Origin: JBALVT01 sp036960305
Lineage (GTDB): Bacteria; Pseudomonadota; Gammaproteobacteria; Pseudomonadales; Halieaceae
Assembly (NCBI GenBank): GCA_036960305.1
Contig: JBALWA010000003.1
Span: 124,001-188,000, forward strand
Length of the DNA stretch: 64,000 bases
Direction of reading: 5' to 3'
Under the pieces are notes generated by a model. That model searched no databases. It saw only the letters and a list, made by a program, of their open reading frames with translations, and was not told where the DNA came from. This document shows, piece after piece, positions 34,231 through 42,069 of this stretch. The stretch's first letter is position 1, and every line of letters begins with the position of its first letter. The position numbers and the translations under genes are program-made.

Positions 34231-35418
34231 TCACATTTTCTCGTCTTGAGCTTGGTGCGACCACCAGTTAGCGACACGGTATTTGGCATTGTCCCGGATG
34301 CTTTGGTAATACAACGCGTAGTCCAGACTGTGGTAGTTTCCCGCCCAGCTCTGGCCATCATATAGACCCGTTTCAACATTGTTAGTGTGTAAAACACCGT
34401 CGGTACAGCGTGCTGATGCGATGTTCTTCTTTGGAGTGTCTAAAGGCCCCCAAGTTAGACCAGCGGGAACATCCCCTCCCAGCGAATACAAATTGTATTG
34501 ATTATGGATAGGCAGTGACCCCGGATTTTCCCCTGAGCTAACCATCTCCTCGTTATAGTTCCAGGACAGCGGATTGACACATAGCCAGCGATCATCGTTA
34601 CGGACATATCGGTCGCCTTCCCAGTTTGGGACACTGTTATCAGCTTGCACACCCTCGCGCCAGGTATCAAACGCGATAACACAATGTACATCGCTTGCCG
34701 TTTCGCAAACATGGATACTGTTGTAGTGCGTAGAGAACAAGTGCTCGTGAACGGTGCCGCCGATGAGATAAGCCGCGACAAGCCTATGGTGCAACGTGCT
34801 GCCATCTATCTCCTGCTGCAATAACCGTTGCCCATGGAGAGTGCCTTGACTGTGGGAAGCTATAATAAATGGGCTATCATCTGGTATCTGCTGTAGGAAA
34901 CTTTGGAATGCCCTGGCGACATCGCGGTAAGCGAAATCGATTGCTGGTGCGCCAATATCAAGGTCGGTTTCAAAATAGGTGGCAATGGATACTTCCCGGT
35001 AATAGGGTGCATAAATCTCACAACAGCCATTGTAGGCGGTAGCTTGATTAGCCATTATCCATTGCCGATTTTCTTCAGTAGCGGTGTTCTTGTCCAGCGT
35101 GCCAATCCAGTGTTCGTTGCTTAAATAGGCAGTGGGATGTATAAAAAAAACGTAGGCGGAATTTTCATTGTGGGAAAGTGCTCTGCCGCCTCCGGGCATC
35201 CAGTCGGCATTATCTTCGGTTCCGGGGTGCGCAATCCAACTTGTTTTTAGCGTGTAATCCGGCGCCCGCTCTGCGTGACCGGGATTAAATTGATGATCAG
35301 GTCCTGGCATTACAGCGAGGATTAAAAACTTCGCGAACATGCTGTCTTTGAGATAGAAAGTACCGGTAGCACACACGAATATCAGAAGACAAAGACCAAT
35401 TTTTAACACTTTTCTCAT
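34231..35418 (-). CDS. DUF3089 family serine hydrolase-like protein
   Basis: 395 residues of the alpha/beta-hydrolase-like DUF3089 family (PF11288). Residues 1-20 form a membrane anchor or signal peptide. The nucleophile elbow ASHSQGTLH (Ser about 194) is clear; the tail has WAGNYHSLDYALYY with a conserved His. These proteins are lipase/esterase-like with no agreed substrate. It lies between the monooxygenase and the TonB receptor, and is bracketed by a 24-base direct repeat of the receptor's 3' end, so it may have entered by insertion or be what was left after a receptor duplicate was lost. It could hydrolyse the ester made by the monooxygenase; this is inference. Confidence 0.82.
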   Translation of the reverse strand: MRKVLKIGLCLLIFVCATGTFYLKDSMFAKFLILAVMPGPDHQFNPGHAERAPDYTLKTSWIAHPGTEDNADWMPGGGRALSHNENSAYVFFIHPTAYLSNEHWIGTLDKNTATEENRQWIMANQATAYNGCCEIYAPYYREVSIATYFETDLDIGAPAIDFAYRDVARAFQSFLQQIPDDSPFIIASHSQGTLHGQRLLQQEIDGSTLHHRLVAAYLIGGTVHEHLFSTHYNSIHVCETASDVHCVIAFDTWREGVQADNSVPNWEGDRYVRNDDRWLCVNPLSWNYNEEMVSSGENPGSLPIHNQYNLYSLGGDVPAGLTWGPLDTPKKNIASARCTDGVLHTNNVETGLYDGQSWAGNYHSLDYALYYQSIRDNAKYRVANWWSHQAQDEKM

Positions 35419-35586
35419 TAGCTGTGTTTCCTTAACATATCAACAAAGCAGGCAGTTAAAAAAGGGAAAACAGTAAGGATCTCAGGTGGCGGTCAGGGCA
35501 GTACCCGACGCTCCCGCCCATTTCCCGGTTGACCTTTAAATTGGATACTGCCGAAGCCTATACTTGCCGTTTATTTTTTCGAGTCA
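35419..35586. other. Intergenic stretch downstream of TonB receptor 1
   Basis: 168 bases between the TonB receptor stop and the DUF3089 start. A promoter for DUF3089 is expected here; no clear -35/-10 pair was found. Nothing else seen. Confidence 0.35.
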
Positions 35587-38097
35587 CTAGAAGTTGTAGC
35601 GCCCCTGAAGACCAATAATTCTGGGTTCCTCTATCCAGTGGCCATATATACCGGCACTCAACGGAGCGTCGGTGGCAAACGTGTAGGTATTCTCATCGGT
35701 TAGATTTCGTCCATATAGCGAGACTTCCCAACGATTCTCGCCCGATGCGATTGCCACACTGGCATTAACCTTTACATAGCTGTCCTGAAGGGTGTTTTCG
35801 TCAAGGTCGACGTCGAGAAAATACTCATCTTTGTAAGCGCCGCTAATATTGAACCGAAGCAGAAGGTCGTTCCAAACGGTTTGCTCGTACGCGGCGTAGA
35901 TAAGGCCACTCCACTCCGGGGCGTTTGGCCCTCTCTCTCCGCTTAAATCCTGGAAGCAGGTCGCCCCCTCTTGGGCCACTTGATAGATCGTACAAGGGGC
36001 ATTTTCATAGTCATCGAACTCAGAGTCCAGATAGGCCAGGCTTGCTCCCAGTTCCCATTGATCGCTAAGCGCATACTGCCCCTCTAGCTCTACGCCCTGA
36101 CTGGTAATAGAGGCTGCGTTTGAAACGGTGAAACTGGTTCCGCGAAAAGAGGTAACCTGTAAGTCTTCAACTTGAGTCTGGAAGACGGTAGCGCTCAGTC
36201 TAGCGCGGTTGTCCCAATAACTGCTCTTGATGCCAAGCTCCCAGGCTTGGGCCTGTTCGTCCTCAAACTCAGTACCCTCCGCAGGCGAGCCATCTGGATT
36301 CGATGTGTCGGCCGTTGGGTTGAATCCGCCTGATTTGTATCCTTCGACGTATGATAAATACACCATCGTGTCGTCCGATGCATCCCAGCGTAGCCTAACC
36401 GAAGGATCGAAGTGGCTTTCTTCGCGCTGCAGTTTCTGGTTTGAGGGATAGGTCGACAATAAACCCCAGGATACAGCGGTCAAGGCCGTATTTTGGGCAT
36501 CCAATGCGCCTGTTGGAACACCGTTATTATCGATTACGATCACGCCATCAGATGGCGCCCCAACGCCCACTGCAACTTTCTTCAATGACTCTTTATTGTC
36601 CTCCGACCACCGACCGCCAATATCGAGCGCCAGCGAGTCAGATAAATCAAAGCTAAGCTCGAGAAATACGGCAGTGGAGTCGTTCTCGCTATCAAAGCTG
36701 TATTGGTCCATTAGCACAGCTTGTTCAGCTCCAATAAGCGCTGCACCCGCCGGGTCAAACAGGGCCAACACTGACCCATTCCATAAGCTATTGATGCCCA
36801 GGGCTGACAGTGGGAGAGGTGGTAAATCTGGATTCAATACGTTGGCGGGAATCTGTCCAAGCATGCCCCCCAATGTTCCGTCAATATTATTTTGATAGGC
36901 CATATTCACGGTTTGGTCTTCATAGTACACGCCGGCAGTGAAATTGAAAAAGCTGTCATAATTGCTGGATATCCGAAATTCCTGGCTAAAAGAATCCATC
37001 TCTTCACCGCCGGCTCCCTGTGCAACGTTACCGGGATGAAAATCGACATCAAGCGACTGTTTAAACTCAAAGTCCGTATAACCGGTCAGCGAGGTGATCG
37101 TAAGTTGATCGAGTTGCCAATCGAGACGCAGCGACGCTTGGCTCGCCTCAGTTTTCTCCTCATCATACGGCGCCCAATCACGGTTGCCAGTCCAGGATTC
37201 ATACTCCTTACTTCCCGTGGCAGCAGTAAAACCGGGTGTATTGAAGGCGGCTAAATCCCCCAACACGTTGAGCACGGTGAGCGCTGTAGTTCCAGCGAGA
37301 GTTTCGTCAAGCAAGTCCGAATTCGCCACTGCATTGACTTGCTCGGTTCCTTTGCCGTCCATTTCCGTATGCGCTATCTTGCCGACAATTCTCAGTGATT
37401 CCGTCGGCTGCCACACCAGTGAAAGACGGCCTATGGTGTCATCTCGCTGCTGTACGTCTTTATCGATATACACGTTATCCACGTAGCCATCGGTCTCCTG
37501 GTAGCGCAGCGCCAGTCTCGCTGCGAAGGTATCCGTAAGACCGCCGCTAAAAACCGCGGTACCGCGGGCCGTACCGTATTCAGGCTCTATGTCAGCCAAC
37601 AGGTAGCCACTAAAATCCTCACCAGGGCTTGGGTTGGCTGTCTCTACCTTGATAGCGCCTGCTACCGTGTTTTTTCCAAATAGCAGGCTTTGCGGACCGC
37701 GAAGAACCTCGATCCGGTTCAAATCAACAAGCGACAAGGTAAATTGGCGACTACGGGGCTGGTAGATTCCATCCACGTACATTCCCGCGGATTGCTCAAA
37801 GCCCGCATTCATGGAGGAACCGATACCGCGTATATAGATACTACTGGTAAGCGCGGTTCGTCCAAGTTGAAGTCCTGGCACCTGAGAGCTTAGTTGTTCC
37901 AAATTGGTAATTCCCTCGCGGATCAGGGTCTCGCCATCCACTACCGAAACAGCCACAGGTGCGTCCATCAGGCTTTCAGTCTTTTTACGTGCCGTGACCA
38001 GTATCTCTTCAAGCACCTGAGCGTAGACGATTTGGGGGCTGGTCAGCAGATATTGAGCAGCAACTGTCGCTACAACTAATTTGTGCATCTTATTCAT
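35587..38097 (-). CDS. TonB-dependent outer-membrane receptor 1
   Basis: 836 residues from ATG 38097; a start at 38166 would precede the signal peptide by 23 unneeded residues. A signal peptide (about 1-27) is followed by the TonB box region LEEILVTARK, plug domain (about 45-160 with SAGMYVDGIYQPRSR and RIEVLRGPQSLLFGKN), and a 22-strand barrel ending LQGRYNF. Imports a bulky or scarce ligand with energy from TonB; this iron-siderophore-like or lipophilic-substrate class cannot be resolved here. It is a close paralogue of the receptor at 42070. TetR at 38328 precedes it, and its 3' end is repeated at 34078. Confidence 0.92.
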   Translation of the reverse strand: MNKMHKLVVATVAAQYLLTSPQIVYAQVLEEILVTARKKTESLMDAPVAVSVVDGETLIREGITNLEQLSSQVPGLQLGRTALTSSIYIRGIGSSMNAGFEQSAGMYVDGIYQPRSRQFTLSLVDLNRIEVLRGPQSLLFGKNTVAGAIKVETANPSPGEDFSGYLLADIEPEYGTARGTAVFSGGLTDTFAARLALRYQETDGYVDNVYIDKDVQQRDDTIGRLSLVWQPTESLRIVGKIAHTEMDGKGTEQVNAVANSDLLDETLAGTTALTVLNVLGDLAAFNTPGFTAATGSKEYESWTGNRDWAPYDEEKTEASQASLRLDWQLDQLTITSLTGYTDFEFKQSLDVDFHPGNVAQGAGGEEMDSFSQEFRISSNYDSFFNFTAGVYYEDQTVNMAYQNNIDGTLGGMLGQIPANVLNPDLPPLPLSALGINSLWNGSVLALFDPAGAALIGAEQAVLMDQYSFDSENDSTAVFLELSFDLSDSLALDIGGRWSEDNKESLKKVAVGVGAPSDGVIVIDNNGVPTGALDAQNTALTAVSWGLLSTYPSNQKLQREESHFDPSVRLRWDASDDTMVYLSYVEGYKSGGFNPTADTSNPDGSPAEGTEFEDEQAQAWELGIKSSYWDNRARLSATVFQTQVEDLQVTSFRGTSFTVSNAASITSQGVELEGQYALSDQWELGASLAYLDSEFDDYENAPCTIYQVAQEGATCFQDLSGERGPNAPEWSGLIYAAYEQTVWNDLLLRFNISGAYKDEYFLDVDLDENTLQDSYVKVNASVAIASGENRWEVSLYGRNLTDENTYTFATDAPLSAGIYGHWIEEPRIIGLQGRYNF
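35588..35611 (-). repeat. Direct repeat, copy 2: within TonB receptor 1
   Basis: The native 3' end of receptor 1, identical over 24 bases to 34078-34101. Together the two copies bracket DUF3089. Confidence 0.75.
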
Positions 38098-38327
38098 ATC
38101 ACGTCCATTTCTTATAGTTAGAGGCAGGCACCGGTCACTTCCTATTGGGAAAGTAGCCTGCCCCATTGTGAAGTATTGCTCGATTTTCTCTACTCGGATT
38201 TACAGAAGGGTTTGAAGGTTTGCCGACTTAGTATAACCCTTTGTTTTTTAAGTATAATATTTTTATATTTTTGTCGGTGACTTGATACACGGTAGTCGTT
38301 GTTCATGTTTTTGAGGACAAAATATAA
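38098..38327 (-). promoter_or_regulatory. AT-rich promoter region of TonB receptor 1
   Basis: 230 bases between the TetR stop and the receptor start. Two TATACT elements on the minus strand (about 38230-38235 and 38251-38256) lie 21 bases apart in an AT-rich block, and CCGACA at 38272-38277 could be a -35 for the distal one (spacing 15, short). A TetR site is likely here but I cannot define it. Confidence 0.35.
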
Positions 38328-38906
38328 CTATGTGTCGAAAGTGAGATAGGCGAATTGCAGACGCAGAACATGCTCCATCAAATCCGGAGACTCCAGCACT
38401 CGGGCGCTCTCACTGGTCGCCAATCCCGCCGACGCCGCTACGATTATTCCAGCAGCAAGCTCCAGGTCTTCGACGACGATCTCACTTCGGTGTGCTTCAA
38501 AAATCCGTACAGTATCAGCGACGAGGTGATCGTACGCAGCCTTCCGCTTCTCTCGAAACTTCCCGGCCAGCAAAGTCTCCAGGGCTTGAATTAGCGCTGG
38601 GTCCTGCTCAAACGACTCCAGTATAAGCTCCAGCCAGGCGCGCAGAGTCTCGATCAACGATGGCTGAATCGCAAGATTGGACGTCGCTTCCACCAGTTTC
38701 AAAACTGCCTGGTCAACAATTTCTCTGTAGATGTCCTCCTTGTTTTTGAAGTACTGATAAAGGGTTCCAACACTATATCCCGCACGACTTGCGATCCTGT
38801 TTGTTGTCGCCCTTTCAAAACCTTCATCGATCAAAACCTGAACGGCAGCTTGTAAAATAGTTCTGATTGTCCGCCGTGACCTTTCCTGCTTACCCTGGCT
38901 TTTCAA
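38328..38906 (-). CDS. TetR/AcrR-family transcriptional regulator
   Basis: About 192 residues. The HTH is at 14-60 (TIRTILQAAVQVLIDEGFER then RASRAGYSVGTLYQYFKNKE-like sequence), followed by a helical sensor domain. The start is uncertain: no ATG opens the frame, so TTG 38906 gives the usual short N-terminus, and another TTG at 38963 would add 19 residues. Neither has a good Shine-Dalgarno. It is upstream of and in line with TonB receptor 1, and so probably controls its expression. Confidence 0.8.
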   Translation of the reverse strand: MKSQGKQERSRRTIRTILQAAVQVLIDEGFERATTNRIASRAGYSVGTLYQYFKNKEDIYREIVDQAVLKLVEATSNLAIQPSLIETLRAWLELILESFEQDPALIQALETLLAGKFREKRKAAYDHLVADTVRIFEAHRSEIVVEDLELAAGIIVAASAGLATSESARVLESPDLMEHVLRLQFAYLTFDT

Positions 38907-39318
38907 TGATCTATACCCATTTTGGCTGAGCGCTCTAATTACGAGCAGCAGAACACTGAGCAACTGTTAATATTTTTATCAAAGTCGAACATGTATTTCC
39001 AATTGAACAAAATCCCATAATAACGAGCAGGAGTAAACACGTATCGAGACGTCAGGAACACTTTCCCAATCTCTTATTGAGTTGTCGGTAAGTAAACTCA
39101 CAGCCAGTAGCAATATAGGGATTACTTTGTGGTAAGTTTGCGCGCGCGATTACTCTGTACGTTTTTGACGATTTACTTTAAGCCGGTTTGGCGAACTGAA
39201 TTTGGGGTGGAGGAAATTCGCAAAAAAGCTAGGGGATTGGAGGCTCTATTCCCAAAGCTGCCCAAGGGAGCCGCAATTTGCAGAGAAAATACCGACGGCA
39301 TGCCAATCTGGATATCAG
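38907..39318. other. Intergenic stretch without recognised gene
   Basis: About 410 bases between TetR and the hydrolase stop (39319). An open frame at 39129-39338 on the plus strand has no ribosome site and no family-like composition, so I leave it out. Nothing else is supported. Confidence 0.4.
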
Positions 39319-40320
39319 TTAGCGTCCCTGCGCCATAAAGCGCCGAATTTCCGCCGCTATCTCATCAGGGCGATCTTCTTGCAGGAAATGGTTGCCACCC
39401 TCAATCACACGGGTTTCGGCCTGAGGCAGTAGCGCCTGGTTTCTGGCGAAGGACTCTGGATCTGACTCGATACTGAGTATCGGATCCTCAGTGCTCCAGA
39501 TAAAAACTGCGGGTTTGCCAGCCCAGCGCAGTGTAATACCTGTCGCTATCTCATCAAACAGCCGCTCTTCCAGCTTGGCCTTGGAAAACAAATTCATCGT
39601 TGCGTGGACCCGACACTTGCCTACTTCACCCTCGAAAGGGTTGCTGTAGACAGCCAGGGCTTCGTCAGATAGAGACGCTGTAGTGAGATGTTGCATCACT
39701 ACACGTATCAAGAATGGGTAAACCTTCTCCAGCAGTGGCCGCGGCTTGGAAATATACTGCCTGCTAAACTCCATTAGCCCATCCAGGGAGCCAAGCCAGG
39801 GCGGCGTTAGCGCTGTATTTAAGACAATCAAATGACTAAGCTTGTCAGCAACCCGCATGCCAGCTGCCGCTCCAATTGGGCCACCCCAGTCATGGATAAC
39901 CAGCGCCATATCGTCAAGCTGCATCGTTCCGATGAATAACTGGAGTTGATCAGCCAGGTAGAGCGGGCCCACAGCGCTGCCATCCCGCGGGCAACTGGAT
40001 TGTCCAAACCCGACATGGGTCATGGCGATACATCGAAATTGAGTATCCTCATCACCACATAAACCCTGAATGATATACCGGTAGAGATAGGCCGAAGCGG
40101 GATAACCGTGCACCAGTAGCAAGGGCTTCCCTTGTGGGTTGCCCTCGTCATAATAATGGACGCGGTTACCATTGGGGAGTTCCAGGAAATGGTCAGGGAA
40201 TGCAATGTCAGGCCGGGGCTCGCCATCGCTACAGCCCGTTGCCAGGCAACAGAAACCAAGTATCCAGTAGGCCGAATAACGGCTGAAAAAACCTGGGCAG
40301 CGTCTATATTTTCGAAACAT
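39319..40320 (-). CDS. Haloalkane dehalogenase-like alpha/beta hydrolase, probable lipoprotein
   Basis: 333 residues. The N-terminus, with hydrophobic stretch then LATGCSDG, looks like a lipoprotein signal (Cys about 31). The fold has LLVHGYPASAYLY for the oxyanion hole, nucleophile Asp in VIHDWGGPIGA rather than Ser, and catalytic His in GGNHFLQEDRP. Asp-nucleophile hydrolases of this type are haloalkane dehalogenases or epoxide hydrolases. Export to the envelope would be unusual for a dehalogenase; epoxide or another ester-like bond is also possible. It is encoded upstream of the TetR/TonB group. ATG 40320 has a weak ribosome site. Confidence 0.8.
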   Translation of the reverse strand: MFRKYRRCPGFFSRYSAYWILGFCCLATGCSDGEPRPDIAFPDHFLELPNGNRVHYYDEGNPQGKPLLLVHGYPASAYLYRYIIQGLCGDEDTQFRCIAMTHVGFGQSSCPRDGSAVGPLYLADQLQLFIGTMQLDDMALVIHDWGGPIGAAAGMRVADKLSHLIVLNTALTPPWLGSLDGLMEFSRQYISKPRPLLEKVYPFLIRVVMQHLTTASLSDEALAVYSNPFEGEVGKCRVHATMNLFSKAKLEERLFDEIATGITLRWAGKPAVFIWSTEDPILSIESDPESFARNQALLPQAETRVIEGGNHFLQEDRPDEIAAEIRRFMAQGR

Positions 40321-40392
40321 CTATAAATCACTTATCAGTTCTATGAAGTCGACATGAGATCAACCGGTATCGGCAAGACTAGTAGCTGACGC

Positions 40393-40785
40393 TCAGGTCA
40401 TCATTGGTGGCCGAGTACATCTCAAGAGCCAGAATAGAAGCAGCGCAGAGAGCACCTCCAGCGATATTGCTACCTGAGAATAGGCACTATAATCCTGGTG
40501 AAACAACGTCAGTATCACCCTCGGCAAGGCGACCCCTAGAGAGACAAGCAGCATCGCCATTAACACTGCGCGAGTATTCTGCTCTTTAGCAGCACCCCAC
40601 AGACATAAAGCACCAAAGGCCAAATGCAATCCGCCGTAAATTACCTGTAGTTCAATACGGCCTGTCACACTGTCCGCGCTAATGCCGATTATATCTGTCA
40701 GCAGCTCAGGTTGAAAAAGTTGTATCGAGCCCTGGGCAACAAATAAAATACCCAGAACGGCGAGTACAACTCTAGCGGGGTTCAT
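40393..40785 (-). CDS. DUF4345 integral membrane protein
   Basis: 130 residues with four predicted membrane helices (about 5-25, 45-65, 70-92 and 98-120) and the family-like VTGRIELQVIYGGLHLAFG. The start overlaps the stop of the gene before by four bases (ATGA), a sign of translational coupling. DUF4345 is an inner-membrane family of unknown function. It is likely a partner of the PF10118-like protein. Confidence 0.8.
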   Translation of the reverse strand: MNPARVVLAVLGILFVAQGSIQLFQPELLTDIIGISADSVTGRIELQVIYGGLHLAFGALCLWGAAKEQNTRAVLMAMLLVSLGVALPRVILTLFHQDYSAYSQVAISLEVLSALLLFWLLRCTRPPMMT

Positions 40786-41648
40786 GCAGCCGTTTTATCA
40801 ACAGTGGGCAAACCTGCATACAGCTCCTCGTTCCAACGCTGCATCAGCTCCATATCTTCATGGGTATGGGTCAGCTTGTACCAGGGCAAGATGTATTGCA
40901 GTATATTTAGGCACAGCCCCCGCATCGGGCCGGGATAAATCCACAGATAGCGGAATAACTGCAAGCGGTCACGCAGGGTTATCTTGTGCCCCATCCCCTT
41001 GGCAGTCACCTTTATGCCCTTGCTCAACATGGTAAGGACGGGAATGGCGCGCCAGGTGGTATATAAACGGTGCCAGTAATTGTCACCGAAAAAATACAGA
41101 TACTGATCATTGCTGACTGCGGCGTGTTCAGCTTCCTCCAGAAAGTGGTAGAGAAATAACCTGTCGACCTGGGGATGAATGCCCTTGCGCAAGGTGTCCG
41201 CCTGCAGGTAAACCTGTGCAAAAGAGTACAGCCCATGTTCGCCAACTGCCACTACTCCCAACATATCTCTTGGTGATAGCCCGGCAATTGCTTTATCGAC
41301 CACACCGCTGAAAAAATCCTGCATGGCATCGATATCGTAACCCTGCGTCTTCAAGTGGTCGTTCAGAATGCGATGATTGGCGGAATGTTGAGCCTCCTGC
41401 GCAATCATGTCCCGGGCGTCTTGTTTCAGTTTTTCATCGCCGGAAATACTTTCAAGTGTCGGTAGCAGGGTTTTGACAAAAAAACTTTCAATAGGGGTGG
41501 CACCGGCTGAAAAACCAGCCCATAGAAAACTCACCAGCATCGTGGGGTTGTCAACGAATTTGGCTTCCACATCAGAGAAGTCCCAATTGAGATCCCTTCT
41601 GACGCAGAGGTCAAATGGAGTCTGGGACATAGTTGTATTCTCGCTCAC
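40782..41648 (-). CDS. PF10118-like metal-dependent hydrolase family protein
   Basis: 288 residues. GTG 41648 has GGAAGGAAG before it; ATG 41630 is the alternative, with no good site. Helical sequence with two ExxH pairs, EAQHSANH (about 85) and EEAEHAA (about 165), and a Glu at VGEHGLYS, suggesting a di-metal helical bundle. Pfam's predicted metal-dependent hydrolase family PF10118 fits this pattern; I know of no measured activity to assign. It is translationally coupled to the DUF4345 membrane protein. Near a monooxygenase and hydrolases, a lipophilic substrate is possible. Confidence 0.8.
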   Translation of the reverse strand: MSENTTMSQTPFDLCVRRDLNWDFSDVEAKFVDNPTMLVSFLWAGFSAGATPIESFFVKTLLPTLESISGDEKLKQDARDMIAQEAQHSANHRILNDHLKTQGYDIDAMQDFFSGVVDKAIAGLSPRDMLGVVAVGEHGLYSFAQVYLQADTLRKGIHPQVDRLFLYHFLEEAEHAAVSNDQYLYFFGDNYWHRLYTTWRAIPVLTMLSKGIKVTAKGMGHKITLRDRLQLFRYLWIYPGPMRGLCLNILQYILPWYKLTHTHEDMELMQRWNEELYAGLPTVDKTAA

Positions 41649-42069
41649 AATCTTCCTTCCTTCCAAAAACGGTAGTTACAGTTTCGATGTTAAAAATATA
41701 AGCTACCCTTCAGTTTATTGATACTCGCATTGATTTCCCCCACTCAAGATGAGGCTAATACGTTGATTTTAAGGTATAAAAACGGTGGGACGGGAAGGTA
41801 CAGAGCGGATTGGTCACTAACATCGCTCAGGTTTTTACGGAATCAGGTGTGCCGTTTTACCTGCAGGTCGGTGTAGCCCATCACAAAATTGGATTCCACC
41901 CGGGTCGGCTCAGCCATCACCTCAAAATGAGAGAAGCGTGCCACCGGTACTGGCCCTGTCGGTATCCAGATAAGGAAACGTCGCGTCCTGACCGGATAGC
42001 TGTTTTAGTGTCGACATACAATGAGTCCTGGAAGTGATCGGCCGAGGGTGCCCCCGGCCGGGATACCTA
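41649..42069. other. Intergenic stretch with a wax-synthase stump
   Basis: 421 bases between the PF10118-like start and TonB receptor 2's stop. It contains a truncated WS/DGAT N-terminus at 41922-42017 and, in another frame at 41843-41917, 24 codons ending VMGYTDLQVKRHT. The remainder should hold the promoter of the PF10118 operon; I could not define it. Confidence 0.45.
41922..42017 (-). pseudogene. Truncated WS/DGAT-like N-terminus, 31 residues
   Basis: ATG 42017 with AGGA eight bases upstream encodes MSTLKQLSGQDATFPYLDTD and eleven more residues, then TGA. KQLSGQDA-x-F-x-YLDT is the opening of wax ester synthase/DGAT proteins. The usual MHV motif and all the rest are missing, so only the start remains. 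It follows TonB receptor 2 by 52 bases on the same strand, so it was probably co-transcribed with it. Full-length WS/DGAT in this window is at 28646. Confidence 0.45.

Noticed and set aside
18734..38906. Assigning the AT-rich repeats at 38230-38256 as a TetR operator
   Set aside because: The two TATACT elements are direct repeats that may simply be alternative -10 boxes; no convincing dyad was found.
39129..39338. 69-codon plus-strand frame before the hydrolase
   Set aside because: No Shine-Dalgarno, no recognisable pattern, and it runs into the 3' end of a convergent gene.
41810..42037. 75-codon plus-strand frame in the receptor 2 downstream gap
   Set aside because: No ribosome site; the opposite strand holds the WS/DGAT-like stump with a proper site.
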